Shown here piece after piece: positions 41,924 through 51,393 of a DNA stretch of 64,000 nt. The DNA is from Sneathiella sp. HT1-7. Its GTDB lineage: Bacteria; Pseudomonadota; Alphaproteobacteria; Sneathiellales; Sneathiellaceae. The notes beneath the pieces are model-generated. The model ran no database searches. It was given only the letters and a program-made list of their open reading frames with translations, and had not been told where the DNA came from. Position 1 is the first letter of the stretch, and each line of letters begins with the position of its first letter. A program made the translations under genes and the position numbers. The DNA lies in contig NZ_JAJFZN010000004.1 in assembly GCF_020731145.1 (NCBI RefSeq), positions 372,001 through 436,000 of the forward strand, in the 5' to 3' direction.

Positions 41924-43429
41924 ATGTTTGCCCTTGAAACACATGTCGCTCTCTCCCTGATCATTCCGCTTGTCGGCGCGCTCGGGATTGCGATCACCTC
42001 CTCCGTCCCGAATATTCGTGAGACGGTTACGCTGGTCACATCAGTTCTGCTTTGCCTGAATGTCTTCAGCATTCTGCCCAGCATCATGAATGGAGTGGAA
42101 CCGGTTGTTCTGCTGGTTGAATTGCTGCCCGATATTGCGCTGATGTTGAAGGTCGAACCTCTCGGCATGACCTTCGCGGCTGTAGCGTCCTCGCTCTGGA
42201 TTATCAATTCGATCTATTCCATCGGCTATATGCGCGGGAATAACGAGCCGCGCCAGACCGGATTTTATATTTGTTTCGCAATTGCAATCGCCGCAACCAT
42301 GGGCGTCGCCTTTTCCGGAAATCTGCTGACACTATTTGTTTTTTACGAGGTCCTGACGCTCTCGACCTATCCGTTGGTCACGCACAAGAAGAACGCCGAT
42401 GCCCTGAAAGGCGGCCGGATCTATCTCGGCATCCTGATCGGCACCTCCATCGGGTTGTTCCTGCCCGCGATCATCTGGACATGGAACCTTACGGGAACCG
42501 TCGACTTCGTGAAGGGCGGCATTCTTGACGGACATGCCAGCGCCGGAGTGACTGGCGTGCTTCTCTTCCTCTTTATGTATGGCATCGGCAAGGCAGCCCT
42601 GATGCCGATCCATCGCTGGCTTCCGGCTGCAATGGTCGCGCCTACGCCGGTCAGCGCACTCCTCCATGCGGTGGCTGTTGTTAAGGCCGGTGTATTCTCG
42701 GTATTGAAAGTCGTGATCTATATCTTCGGGATTGATTTTCTGAGTGAGACCGGTGCGGCGGAATGGCTCACATGGGTCGCCGCTTATACCCTGATTGCGG
42801 CGTCGGTTGTGGCACTCACCAAGGATAACCTGAAAGCCCGGCTTGCCTATTCCACGATTAGCCAACTCGCCTATGTGGTGCTTGGCGCATCCATGGCAAC
42901 GTCGATGGCGGTGGCCGGTGGCGCACTCCAGATCGTCATGCATGCCTTTGGCAAGATCACTCTCTTCTTTTGCGCAGGTGCGATCTATACCGCTGTGCAT
43001 AAAACAGAGATCAGTGACATGCGGGGCCTTGGCCGTCAAATGCCAGTCACCTTTATCGCCTTCCTGATCGGCTCGCTGAGCATTATCGGCTTGCCGCCTT
43101 TGGGCGGAAGTTGGAGCAAGTTCTACCTCATGCTTGGCGCAGTGGAGGCGGACGAGATTTACCTGATGATTGTGCTGCTAGTCAGCTCGCTTCTCAACAT
43201 CGCCTATCTGTTGCCGATTGTCGCGCGCGGCTTCTTTTATCCGCCGCTCGGACAGAGCGACGAACCCGTACCCGTTGGATATGAGAAATCTGACTTCTCC
43301 TGGCGAAATATACAGGAGGCGCCGCTTTTCTGTGTTCTGCCGCCCGTCCTGACCGCTTTGGCCTGCGTAATCCTCTTCTTCCTTGCGGATCCGATCGTCA
43401 GGCTGATCGAACCCATTTTGACGCCATAG
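41924..43429 (+). CDS. Mrp antiporter large subunit (second MrpD-type)
   Basis: A 501-residue NuoL/M/N-like subunit. TM5 has Glu in LTLFVFYEVLTLSTYPL; MPIHRWLPAAMVAPTPVSA and LHAVAVVKAGVF carry the TM7/TM8 Lys. The hallmark differs from the first copy, so it is not a simple duplication. It lies 4 bp after mrpD. Operons with three such subunits resemble Mbh/Mrp hybrids. Confidence 0.9.
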   Translation: MFALETHVALSLIIPLVGALGIAITSSVPNIRETVTLVTSVLLCLNVFSILPSIMNGVEPVVLLVELLPDIALMLKVEPLGMTFAAVASSLWIINSIYSIGYMRGNNEPRQTGFYICFAIAIAATMGVAFSGNLLTLFVFYEVLTLSTYPLVTHKKNADALKGGRIYLGILIGTSIGLFLPAIIWTWNLTGTVDFVKGGILDGHASAGVTGVLLFLFMYGIGKAALMPIHRWLPAAMVAPTPVSALLHAVAVVKAGVFSVLKVVIYIFGIDFLSETGAAEWLTWVAAYTLIAASVVALTKDNLKARLAYSTISQLAYVVLGASMATSMAVAGGALQIVMHAFGKITLFFCAGAIYTAVHKTEISDMRGLGRQMPVTFIAFLIGSLSIIGLPPLGGSWSKFYLMLGAVEADEIYLMIVLLVSSLLNIAYLLPIVARGFFYPPLGQSDEPVPVGYEKSDFSWRNIQEAPLFCVLPPVLTALACVILFFLADPIVRLIEPILTP

Positions 43430-43431
43430 GG

Positions 43432-43713
43432 ATGGAAAAAATGTCAAAACCGGATGATGAAAAAAAATATTGGCTGGATGATCCAAAGAATATCGACAAG
43501 GTGTTTTACACCATTCTTGTTCTTTGTGCGTTAGTGTCCGTGCCTGACATCCTTTCACTGTTCAATATTCTCTATCACAAACATGTCGAGTTTGAGTTCG
43601 AAAATATCTTCGAGTTTTACTCCCTCTATGGACTTGTTTGTTATGTCGGACTTGTCTTGATTGCCAAGAAACTCCGTAAAGTTTTGATGCGGGATGAGGA
43701 TTACTATGATTGA
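43432..43713 (+). CDS. Small two-TM protein of the mrp operon, unknown function
   Basis: A 93-residue protein with two hydrophobic segments (VFYTILVLCALVSVPDILSL and FYSLYGLVCYVGLVLIA) between charged ends. I recognise no family. Its tight position between two large subunits (2 bp after one, 8-bp overlap with the next) argues that it belongs to the complex or its assembly. Start may also be the ATG at 43441. Confidence 0.75.
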   Translation: MEKMSKPDDEKKYWLDDPKNIDKVFYTILVLCALVSVPDILSLFNILYHKHVEFEFENIFEFYSLYGLVCYVGLVLIAKKLRKVLMRDEDYYD

Positions 43714-45421
43714 AGGTCTAAATCCTGGCTTCATCCTCATTTTTGGCGCCCTGCTTGTTCCGATCACAAGTGGCATTATTCGCTCTATCCTGCTGCTCAC
43801 GCTTCCGGTTTTAGCGCTCACGCAGATATATACCCTTGGTCTTGGTACTTGGGGCCATTATGAATTCTTGGGCCTTTCGATCGAGCTGACCCGCATTGAT
43901 CCGCTTGCGCGGATATTTGGCACGGTCTTCTGTTTGGCCTCCTTTATGGGCATGATATATGCGCTGCATGTCAAAGACACGATCCAGCATTTCGTCGCCC
44001 TGATCTATATGGGATCCGCAATTGGGGCGGTATTTGCGGGCGACATGATCACCCTTTTTGTGTTCTGGGAATTAACCGCAATTTCCTCGGTCTTCCTGAT
44101 CTGGGCGAGCCGGACGGAGCGCGCCTATAAGGCCGGCATGCGCTATTTGATTATTCAGGTATCCTCCGGCGTTATTCTGCTTGGCGGGATTATTCTTTAT
44201 TATCAGGAAACCGGCTCTATCGCGTTCAATTACATTGGACTTACAGGTCTGGCGAGCGGCCTGATCCTGCTCGCCTTCGGTATTAAGAGCGCTTTCCCCT
44301 TCCTGCATAACTGGATGCAGGATGCTTACCCGGAGGCGACCGTCACCGGCACCGTGATCCTGTCTGCCTTTACAACGAAGCTCGCCATCTACACGCTTGC
44401 GCGGGCCTTCCCGGGAACTGATATCCTGATCCCGATCGGCGCGGCAATGACGGTCTATCCGATCTTCTTCGCCGTCCTTGAAAATGACCTTCGAAGGGTA
44501 CTGGCCTACTCCCTTAATAACCAGTTGGGGTATATGGTGGTCGGTGTCGGCATCGGAACTGAACTTGCGATCAATGGAACGGCGGCACATGCCTTCGCCC
44601 ATATTATGTATAAAAGCCTTCTCTTCATGAGCATGGGCGCGGTATTGTTCCGGACCGGAACGATCAAGGCATCGGAACTTGGCGGACTTTATAAGTCCAT
44701 GCCGGTGACGATGGTCTTTTGTATTATTGGCGCCATGTCGATTGCAGCCTTCCCGCTAACGGGCGGTTTTGTCTCCAAAGCCATGATCCAATCCGCAGCC
44801 GCAGACGGCGGCATGGTCGTGATCTGGTTGATCATGCTGTTCGCCAGCGCTGGCGTCATGGACCATTCCGGCATCAAGGTCCCGTTCTTCACCTTCTTCG
44901 CCCATGACAGTGGCATCCGGGTGAAAGAAGCCCCGATGAATATGCTGTTCGCAATGGGGTTTGCTGCCTTTTTCTGTATCGGGATCGGTGTCTTTCCTGG
45001 CCTGCTATATGAACTGCTACCCTATGAGCCAACATATAAACCATACACGGCCGGGCATGTAATCACCTCGCTACAACTCCTGTTGTTTGCAGTCCTCGCC
45101 TTCGCCCTGCTGATGCGATACAAGATTTATCCGCCCGAGCTTCGCTCTACGAATCTCGATTTCGACTGGTTCTATCGTGTTCCACTGAAATGGCTGGCGC
45201 TTGCGATTGGTCGTCTGATACTGGTGATCTGGAACTGGTTTCTTGGCATTGCCAATGACATTGTCTATAGCATCATCAATACGACGGAAAAGACACATGG
45301 AGATGGCAAGGTATTGGCCCGGACGACGTCATCCAGCACGGCGGTAATGATCATCGTCGCGGTACTTGGTTTTGTGGTGGTGTTCTTCTATCGCTTTCTG
45401 CAGCAACCCTTACCGATGTAG
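43706..45421 (+). CDS. Mrp antiporter large subunit (short MrpA-type)
   Basis: A 571-residue NuoL/M/N-like subunit; TM5 Glu in LFVFWELTAISSVFLIW, then FPFLHNWMQDAYPEATVTGT and TM7/8 Lys in FTTKLAIYTLARAF. It lacks the DUF4040/MbhE tail of classical MrpA, which is found fused to MrpB earlier in the operon. The last roughly 120 residues are extra (DWFYRVPLKWLALAIGRLI), with a final TM helix. The ATG at 43706 has GAGGA 5 nt upstream; it overlaps the small gene before it. Confidence 0.9.
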   Translation: MIEGLNPGFILIFGALLVPITSGIIRSILLLTLPVLALTQIYTLGLGTWGHYEFLGLSIELTRIDPLARIFGTVFCLASFMGMIYALHVKDTIQHFVALIYMGSAIGAVFAGDMITLFVFWELTAISSVFLIWASRTERAYKAGMRYLIIQVSSGVILLGGIILYYQETGSIAFNYIGLTGLASGLILLAFGIKSAFPFLHNWMQDAYPEATVTGTVILSAFTTKLAIYTLARAFPGTDILIPIGAAMTVYPIFFAVLENDLRRVLAYSLNNQLGYMVVGVGIGTELAINGTAAHAFAHIMYKSLLFMSMGAVLFRTGTIKASELGGLYKSMPVTMVFCIIGAMSIAAFPLTGGFVSKAMIQSAAADGGMVVIWLIMLFASAGVMDHSGIKVPFFTFFAHDSGIRVKEAPMNMLFAMGFAAFFCIGIGVFPGLLYELLPYEPTYKPYTAGHVITSLQLLLFAVLAFALLMRYKIYPPELRSTNLDFDWFYRVPLKWLALAIGRLILVIWNWFLGIANDIVYSIINTTEKTHGDGKVLARTTSSSTAVMIIVAVLGFVVVFFYRFLQQPLPM

Positions 45422-45425
45422 GGCT

Positions 45426-46037
45426 TCAGTTTAGGACGGGGCGCTCTTTGCTCATGATCCGTTTCTTCGGCATCCATTTGGTGACCGAGCGGCCATCGGC
45501 AGTGAAGCGCACCTCCTGCTTGGCGTTCGGTGCCGCCTCAAGCTCTGATCGCCCCCCCTCCCGAAACGAGGGGGTTGGTTGGCCTGCGTCTTTCCCAATG
45601 CCCAACAATGGTAGTCCTTTTTTATAGGCAATCGCCATGTCAGAAACAGAAATCTCAGAATTCCGCCCACGCGCCATTGCCGACCGGATTGCCGTATCTT
45701 TGGACAGGATAAAATCAATATCCGTCTGCCCCATGTCTTTAAAGTCCGCATAAAATGAGGAAAGATATGCCCCTACTTCCGCACTCGGTGGTAACGGATT
45801 GCCGATGGTCAAATTATTTTCCAGTGCCAGAAATATATCCGGTTCGATCGGCCCCGCAGCTGTCGCAAGAAATGTCGCGGGCATCAGTTTTCTTTGTTTA
45901 TTCGAAGCGGCATACAACGCCTGCGCCAGATAGAGGAGCTTTAACTGAAAAGGAGCCTCGGACGCCTTGTCGGACGTCCAGCTTTGATTTTTCAGCCAGC
46001 AGAGAATGTCAAAAGTTGAGCGGGTCGCAGGGCGCAT
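45426..46037 (-). CDS. Panacea/SocA-like domain protein
   Basis: A 203-residue protein. The first roughly 130 residues match the Panacea (SocA/GepA) fold: RSTFDILCWLKNQ, FQLKLLYLAQALYAASNKQR, and AAGPIEPDIFLALE, which mirrors the LQKLLYFAQ...GPV pattern. Such domains act as antitoxins or protease adaptors. No toxin gene is adjacent: the neighbours are mrp (convergent, 4 bp) and a PAS protein (divergent). The tail after residue 140 is low in structure. The TTG start 11 codons upstream was rejected. Confidence 0.7.
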   Translation of the reverse strand: MRPATRSTFDILCWLKNQSWTSDKASEAPFQLKLLYLAQALYAASNKQRKLMPATFLATAAGPIEPDIFLALENNLTIGNPLPPSAEVGAYLSSFYADFKDMGQTDIDFILSKDTAIRSAMARGRNSEISVSDMAIAYKKGLPLLGIGKDAGQPTPSFREGGRSELEAAPNAKQEVRFTADGRSVTKWMPKKRIMSKERPVLN

Positions 46038-46253
46038 ATCATTGATCTCACATAGTTTTATCAAATACAAACTACGGATGAATGGTTAATCCCTGCTTAA
46101 TGAAAGAGCGACTTCGTTGTCATAATGCCACATTAAAATGTAATTAAGTCCGAGCAGCCCCAAATGCTACCATTAGACGAATAAATATGTTGAAAAATCA
46201 CCGACCTTACCTTATCTCTGCGCAGCCATTTTCGACAACCGGATTAAGTATTG

Positions 46254-46748
46254 ATGACGGAATTCACGACATCTCTAACGGAGATCAACCATCAAGCCCT
46301 CATTGATCTGGTGAGATACTGGCAGCAGCTTGACCCTGCTCCGACAGTACCAAGACGCCAACAATTTAATCCGGTCGATATTCCACAGTGCCTCCGGCAT
46401 ATAGTCCTTCTCGATGTTGGTGTAGGCAGGCCCAGGTATTTTGTCCGCCTCGCCGGATCTTCGGTCAACCCTGTCTATCAAAAATCGATAACTGGAGAGT
46501 ATCTTGAGAATGTCTTGAACAACGAAGACCGCCAAAAAATTATAGCTCAGTATGATTACTCGGTTGCCCATCAGCGACCGACATACATGGCCAGCACGAC
46601 TTGTTCTCCCCTCGGCCGAAGGCTGAACTATGAACGCGTTGTTCTCCCGCTTACAACAAATGGCGATAAAACGGACAAGTTACTGGTCGGCATAAATTTT
46701 TCCGATATCAAACAGCACCTGATTGACCGACCGACATTCAAATTATGA
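46254..46748 (+). CDS. PAS_5 domain protein
   Basis: A 164-residue protein of the alphaproteobacterial PAS_5 kind. Typical stretches are LVRYWQQL near the start, RRQQFNPVDIPQCLRHIVLLDV, FVRLAGSSVN and the final LPLTTNGDKTDKLLVGINF (each quoted in part). Function in most hosts is unknown; it may sense a ligand. ATG at 46254 directly follows a TTG that also could start. Confidence 0.82.
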   Translation: MTEFTTSLTEINHQALIDLVRYWQQLDPAPTVPRRQQFNPVDIPQCLRHIVLLDVGVGRPRYFVRLAGSSVNPVYQKSITGEYLENVLNNEDRQKIIAQYDYSVAHQRPTYMASTTCSPLGRRLNYERVVLPLTTNGDKTDKLLVGINFSDIKQHLIDRPTFKL

Positions 46749-46830
46749 CTCCCGATAACAGGCTTGCCCTTCCCGTTCGTCATGGAGTAGGCTAGGAAAA
46801 ACAAACCAAGCCAACGTCGGGAGAGTTATC

Positions 46831-47484
46831 ATGCAAATGAGCGGTGAGGAACTGATCAACGCTTCACGGGCAGAAGTTTGGGACGCGCTAAACGATCCGG
46901 AAATCCTGCGCCAGTCTATCCCCGGATGCCAGACCGTTGAAAAGGTCAGTGACACGGAATTTTCTGCAACGGTTAAAGTCAAGGTCGGCCCTGTTTCCGC
47001 TAAATTCAACGGCCATGTGACATTGAGCAATATCGATGCGCCGAATGGGTATACGATTACCGGTGAAGGCAAAGGCGGCGCCGCCGGGTTTGGCAAGGGC
47101 GGTGCGGATATTTCCCTGAAAGAAAGCGATAACGGCACACTGCTATCTTATGACGTTAATGCCTCTGTCGGTGGGAAAATGGCGCAGATCGGCTCCCGCC
47201 TGATTGATGGCACCGCGAAAAAGCTGGCATCGGAGTTCTTTGCAAACTTCAATGAACTTGTCAGCTCAGGCCGGGAAGAACATGCAGAAGAACCGTTGGC
47301 CGCCGAAGAAATGAGTGCAAGCGAACCCGCCGTACCGGACGTCAGCGCGACTCAGGAAAAGGTGGCGCCCCCCCCCCTGCCCGACGCGGAGAAAGCTGCC
47401 TCCCCCGACTGGATGCGCCCCTCGATTCTTATTCCACTCGGTATAATCGCGGCTGTTATTTTGTTCTATCTTGCAGGCGATTGA
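46831..47484 (+). CDS. coxG: CoxG-like membrane-anchored protein
   Basis: A 217-residue protein. Residues 1-150 form an SRPBCC/CoxG domain (EVWDALNDPEILRQSIPGCQ, VKVKVGPVSAKFNG). A Pro/Glu-rich linker follows, and the last 20 residues are a TM helix (SILIPLGIIAAVILFYLAG). CoxG anchors the CO-dehydrogenase-type molybdoenzyme to the cell membrane and helps electron transfer to quinones. GGGAGAG lies 7 nt before the start. It leads the cox cluster. Confidence 0.9.
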   Translation: MQMSGEELINASRAEVWDALNDPEILRQSIPGCQTVEKVSDTEFSATVKVKVGPVSAKFNGHVTLSNIDAPNGYTITGEGKGGAAGFGKGGADISLKESDNGTLLSYDVNASVGGKMAQIGSRLIDGTAKKLASEFFANFNELVSSGREEHAEEPLAAEEMSASEPAVPDVSATQEKVAPPPLPDAEKAASPDWMRPSILIPLGIIAAVILFYLAGD

Positions 47485-47632
47485 TTTAAATTTTTGAAAT
47501 GACTTTACAGCGCTTGACGTCGCGCTAGATCAGTTGGAAACTCATAACCGAATAAAACAAAAGGTCTGAATAACAGTCTGACACATCGCTACGAACTCAA
47601 AATAAAACGCTAAATCAAGGGAGGAAGATCAT

Positions 47633-48100
47633 ATGACAACCGTTAGTATGACGGTGAACGGGAAACAGGTCAGCGCCGAAGTTGCGCCCAACACCCTACT
47701 CGTTCAATTTATCCGTGAAAATCTCCGACTGACCGGAACCCATGTCGGCTGTGATACCAGCCAATGCGGAGCCTGTACCGTTCATGTCGACGGAGATAGC
47801 GTTAAATCCTGCACAATGTTGGCAGTTCAGGCTGACGGCGCGGAGGTCACCACCATCGAAGGTCTGGCGCAAAATGGCGAGTTGCATCCGATGCAGGCCG
47901 CCTTCAAGGAAAACCATGGCCTGCAATGCGGATTCTGCACGCCGGGCATGATCATGAGTGCGGTTGATCTTGTAAAGCGCAACCCGAACCCATCTGAGGA
48001 GACAATCAGAACCGAGCTTGAAGGCAATATCTGCCGGTGCACGGGCTATCATAATATTGTCAAATCCGTCAAATCCGCATCGGAGAATATGGGAGGGTGA
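47633..48100 (+). CDS. coxS: Molybdenum hydroxylase small [2Fe-2S] subunit (CoxS-like)
   Basis: A 155-residue protein with two [2Fe-2S] clusters: plant-ferredoxin type Cys ligands in [22 protein letters not shown] (quoted in part: CDTSQCGAC), and the helical second domain with [10 protein letters not shown] and [11 protein letters not shown]. It relays electrons from the molybdenum centre to the FAD subunit. GGGAGGAAG ribosome site. First of the S-L-M order. Confidence 0.95.
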   Translation: MTTVSMTVNGKQVSAEVAPNTLLVQFIRENLRLTGTHVGCDTSQCGACTVHVDGDSVKSCTMLAVQADGAEVTTIEGLAQNGELHPMQAAFKENHGLQCGFCTPGMIMSAVDLVKRNPNPSEETIRTELEGNICRCTGYHNIVKSVKSASENMGG

Positions 48101-48103
48101 TCA

Positions 48104-50455
48104 ATGACTGTCGAAAATGGAATTGGCGCCTCTGTCAGGCGTAAAGAAGACCAACGATTTATTACCGGTAACGGCCACTATCTGGATGATATCAACAGGG
48201 TGGGGCAGACTTACGGCTATTTTCTGCGCTCCCCACATGCCTTTGCCAAAATCAATAATATCGATCTCGCCGCCGCGAAAGCAGCTCCGGGCGTTGTCGA
48301 TATCTTCACCGGCGCCGATATGGTCGCCGATGGGATTGGTGGCCTGATCTGCGGCTGGGGTATCACCAGCAAGGACGGCTCTCCCCATAATGCACCGCCT
48401 CATAACAGCATGGCAGTCGATGCCGTCCGGCATGTGGGTGATCAAGTGGCGTTTGTCATCGCCGAGACCCTGCAGCAGGCAAAAGACGCCGCGGAGTTGA
48501 TTGAGGTGGATTATGAGGTTTTAACGCCCGTCACCAATATTTCCAAGGCACTTGCCCCTGGTGCTCCACAAATACATGAAGAAGCGCCAGGAAATCTTTG
48601 TTATGACTGGGAACTTGGCGACAAGGCGGCCGTGGATGCGGCCTTTGCCAATGCGGCGCATATCTCAAAGATTGATCTGATTAACAACCGGCTCTCTCCC
48701 AACCCGATGGAGCCGCGTGCGGCTCTTGGTGAATATGATGCGGGCAGCGAGGAGCTGACGCTTCATACCACCAGCCAGAACCCGCATGTCGCGCGGTTGA
48801 TTATGTCGGCTTTCTTGGGCATAGCTCCAGAAAACAAGCTCCGGGTTATTGCTCCGGATGTCGGTGGTGGCTTCGGTAGCAAGATTTTCGTCTATGCCGA
48901 GGAAACGACAACCATCTGGGCCGCGCGGAAGATTAATCGCCCGGTAAAGTGGACGGCGGATCGCTCGGAAGCCTTCCTGACCGACGCCCATGGTCGTGAT
49001 CATGTCTCCCATGCGGAGCTTGCCATGGATAACGACGGCAAGATATTGGCGTTTCGGGTTTCGACCCAGGCAAATATGGGTGCCTACCTCTCAACCTTTG
49101 CCTCGGCTGTACCAACCTACCTCTATGGCACGCTGTTAAGTGGGCAGTATAAAATCCCGAGTATCTATGTCGAGGTCAAGGCCGGCTTTACCAATACGAC
49201 GGCGGTTGACGCCTATCGTGGGGCGGGCCGTCCGGAGGCAACTTATGTTGTCGAACGTATGATGGACACAGCAGCACGGGATCTGGGTATGGATCCAACG
49301 GAATTCCGGCTTAAAAACTTTATCCAGCCGGATGCCTATCCGTATGAGACACCGGTTATCATGACTTATGACTCGGGCGATTATCCGCTTGCCATGAATA
49401 TGGCGAAGGAGATGATCGACTATAACGGCTTTGCCGCACGCAAGGCCCAATCAGAGGCCAATGGCAAAATCCGTGGTATTGGTACAGCAGCCTATATTGA
49501 GGCCTGCGGCATCGCCCCATCTGCGGCCGTCGGCTCGCTCGGGGCCGGCGTGGGTCTCTGGGAATCAGCTGAGGTTCGCTTCAACCCGACAGGCAGCGTT
49601 ACAGTCTTTACCGGCAGTCACAGCCATGGTCAGGGGCATGAAACTACCTTCGCACAGATCATCGCTGACAAACTCGGCGTTCCGATCGAAAGCGTTGAAG
49701 TCGTGCATGGGGATACCAGCAAGGTTCCCTTCGGAATGGGTACCTATGGCTCCCGTTCCCTCGCCGTTGGCGGATCAGCCATCGTGAAAGCGGTCGATAA
49801 GATCGTCGAGAAGTCAAAGAAGATCGCCGCCCATCTCATGGAAGCCTCGGTTGAGGATATCGAACATGAGCATGGCGTCTTCTCGGTCGCCGGAACGGAT
49901 AAGCAGATGACCATGGGCGAAATTGCCTTTGCTGCCTATGTCCCGCATAACTATCCGGCTGATCTGGAACCGGGCATGGCAGAAAATGCGTTCTATGATC
50001 CGCTTAACTTCACCTTTCCAGCGGGAACTCATATTGCGGAAGTCGAGATTGATCCGACAACAGGTGTTGTCGATATCGTTGACTGGGCCGCCGTGGATGA
50101 TTTCGGCAATATCATCAACCCGATGATCGTAGAAGGTCAGGTGCATGGCGGCGTCGCACAAGGCATCGGCCAAGCTCTTCTCGAAGGCGTGGTTTATGAC
50201 GACGAAAGCGGACAGCTGATCACCGGATCCTACATGGATTACTGCATGCCACGGGCTGACGATCTGCCAAACTTTCGTATTACGACAACAAACACCCCCT
50301 GCCCCAGCAATCCGCTGGGCGTGAAAGGGTGCGGCGAGGCGGGCGCGATTGCGGCCCCTGCGGCCCTCATGAACGCCATCGTCAATGCGTTGGGTAAGGA
50401 TATCGATATGCCGGCGACGCCAGAAAAGATCTGGCGCGCCATCAACAGCAATTAA
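48104..50455 (+). CDS. Molybdenum hydroxylase large subunit, form II CoxL type
   Basis: A 783-residue catalytic subunit of the xanthine oxidase family. The active-site loop is AYRGAGR at 370-376, the form II pattern; true CO dehydrogenases (form I) have AYxCSFR with the Cys that binds copper, absent here. The general base Glu745 in GCGEAGAI and the molybdopterin stretch GGGFGSKI are intact. The substrate could be an aldehyde, a heterocycle or, less surely, CO. It follows coxS by 3 bp and is followed by the FAD subunit. Confidence 0.92.
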   Translation: MTVENGIGASVRRKEDQRFITGNGHYLDDINRVGQTYGYFLRSPHAFAKINNIDLAAAKAAPGVVDIFTGADMVADGIGGLICGWGITSKDGSPHNAPPHNSMAVDAVRHVGDQVAFVIAETLQQAKDAAELIEVDYEVLTPVTNISKALAPGAPQIHEEAPGNLCYDWELGDKAAVDAAFANAAHISKIDLINNRLSPNPMEPRAALGEYDAGSEELTLHTTSQNPHVARLIMSAFLGIAPENKLRVIAPDVGGGFGSKIFVYAEETTTIWAARKINRPVKWTADRSEAFLTDAHGRDHVSHAELAMDNDGKILAFRVSTQANMGAYLSTFASAVPTYLYGTLLSGQYKIPSIYVEVKAGFTNTTAVDAYRGAGRPEATYVVERMMDTAARDLGMDPTEFRLKNFIQPDAYPYETPVIMTYDSGDYPLAMNMAKEMIDYNGFAARKAQSEANGKIRGIGTAAYIEACGIAPSAAVGSLGAGVGLWESAEVRFNPTGSVTVFTGSHSHGQGHETTFAQIIADKLGVPIESVEVVHGDTSKVPFGMGTYGSRSLAVGGSAIVKAVDKIVEKSKKIAAHLMEASVEDIEHEHGVFSVAGTDKQMTMGEIAFAAYVPHNYPADLEPGMAENAFYDPLNFTFPAGTHIAEVEIDPTTGVVDIVDWAAVDDFGNIINPMIVEGQVHGGVAQGIGQALLEGVVYDDESGQLITGSYMDYCMPRADDLPNFRITTTNTPCPSNPLGVKGCGEAGAIAAPAALMNAIVNALGKDIDMPATPEKIWRAINSN

Positions 50456-50469
50456 GAAGGGACCAACCC

Positions 50470-51258
50470 ATGTATTCATTCGATTATGAACGCCCTTCGG
50501 GGGTAAATGAGGCAGTTTCCGCCATACGTGAGGATGACAAGTTTCTGGCCGGTGGCCAGACCTTGCTGCCGACCCTCAAGCTCAGGCTGGCACAAGCGGA
50601 CAAACTGATTGATCTCAGCGGCATTGCGGAACTTAAAGGTATCAGCGTCAGCGAGTCCGAGGTTTCCATTGGCGCGATGACCCGCCATGTGGATGTTGCC
50701 AATTCTGCAGATGTTAAATCCGCCATCCCGGCGCTAGCGTATCTTGCAAGCCATATTGGCGATGCACAAGTGCGCAACCGGGGGACAATCGGCGGGTCCA
50801 TTTCCAACAATGACCCGGCGGCGGATTATCCGGCGGCGCTGGTTGGTCTTGGTGCAACAGTGCATACCAACAAACGGAGCATCTCGGCGGAAGATTTCTT
50901 CGTTGATCTGTTCGAGACGGCATTGGAGGAAGATGAGCTTGTCACCAAGGTCACTTTCCCCGTTCCGGAAAAGGCAGGATATGCGAAGTTTCCAAACCCG
51001 GCGTCGCGTTTTGCTTTGACCGGTGTGTTCGTCGCACAGACAGCTCAGGGCGTGCGTGTTGCAGTGACTGGTGCGGGACCTTGCGTCTTCCGCCAGACGG
51101 ATATGGAAGCTGCCCTATCGAGCAATTTTTCCGCCGATGCGGTATCCGGTATCAAGACAGAAGCCTCTGGCCTCAGTGCTGATATTCATGCTTCCGCTGA
51201 CTACCGGGCGAACCTGATCTCCGTCATGGCGGCGCGCGCGGTTCAGGCCGCCTCATAG
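50470..51258 (+). CDS. coxM: Molybdenum hydroxylase FAD subunit (CoxM-like)
   Basis: A 262-residue FAD-binding subunit of the PCMH type: FLAGGQTLLPTLKLR and VRNRGTIGGSISNNDPAADY are the two FAD motifs. It passes electrons on to the quinone pool via CoxG-type contact. Slightly short of the usual 280-290, mainly at the C-terminal domain. A strong terminator follows. Confidence 0.94.
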   Translation: MYSFDYERPSGVNEAVSAIREDDKFLAGGQTLLPTLKLRLAQADKLIDLSGIAELKGISVSESEVSIGAMTRHVDVANSADVKSAIPALAYLASHIGDAQVRNRGTIGGSISNNDPAADYPAALVGLGATVHTNKRSISAEDFFVDLFETALEEDELVTKVTFPVPEKAGYAKFPNPASRFALTGVFVAQTAQGVRVAVTGAGPCVFRQTDMEAALSSNFSADAVSGIKTEASGLSADIHASADYRANLISVMAARAVQAAS

Positions 51259-51285
51259 TCTGAGCCGTCAACCCGGACAATTAAA

Positions 51286-51311
51286 AAAGGGGAAGTTTTG
51301 GCTTCCCCTTT
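51286..51311 (+). terminator. Terminator after the coxSLM genes
   Basis: AAAGGGGAAG and CTTCCCCTTT form a perfect 10-bp stem around TTTTGG, 27 bp after coxM. The trailing bases are TCATCTTTAG, a weak T-tract, so partial read-through into coxD is possible and would set subunit versus maturation levels. Confidence 0.75.
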
Positions 51312-51393
51312 CATCTTTAGTAACTATTTCCCCATTTCGGGACCAAAATTCCGGCGCAACCAGATTTAAGCAACCAAGGGAAATCCGACAAGC

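Noticed and set aside
42332..43039. 235-codon minus-strand frame in the mrp region
   Set aside because: It lies opposite a clear Mrp subunit gene and is rich in His, Arg and Asp, as antisense frames of GC-rich membrane genes are.
49814..50479. 221-codon minus-strand frame opposite the CoxL-type gene
   Set aside because: Antisense shadow; the plus strand encodes the conserved molybdenum site.
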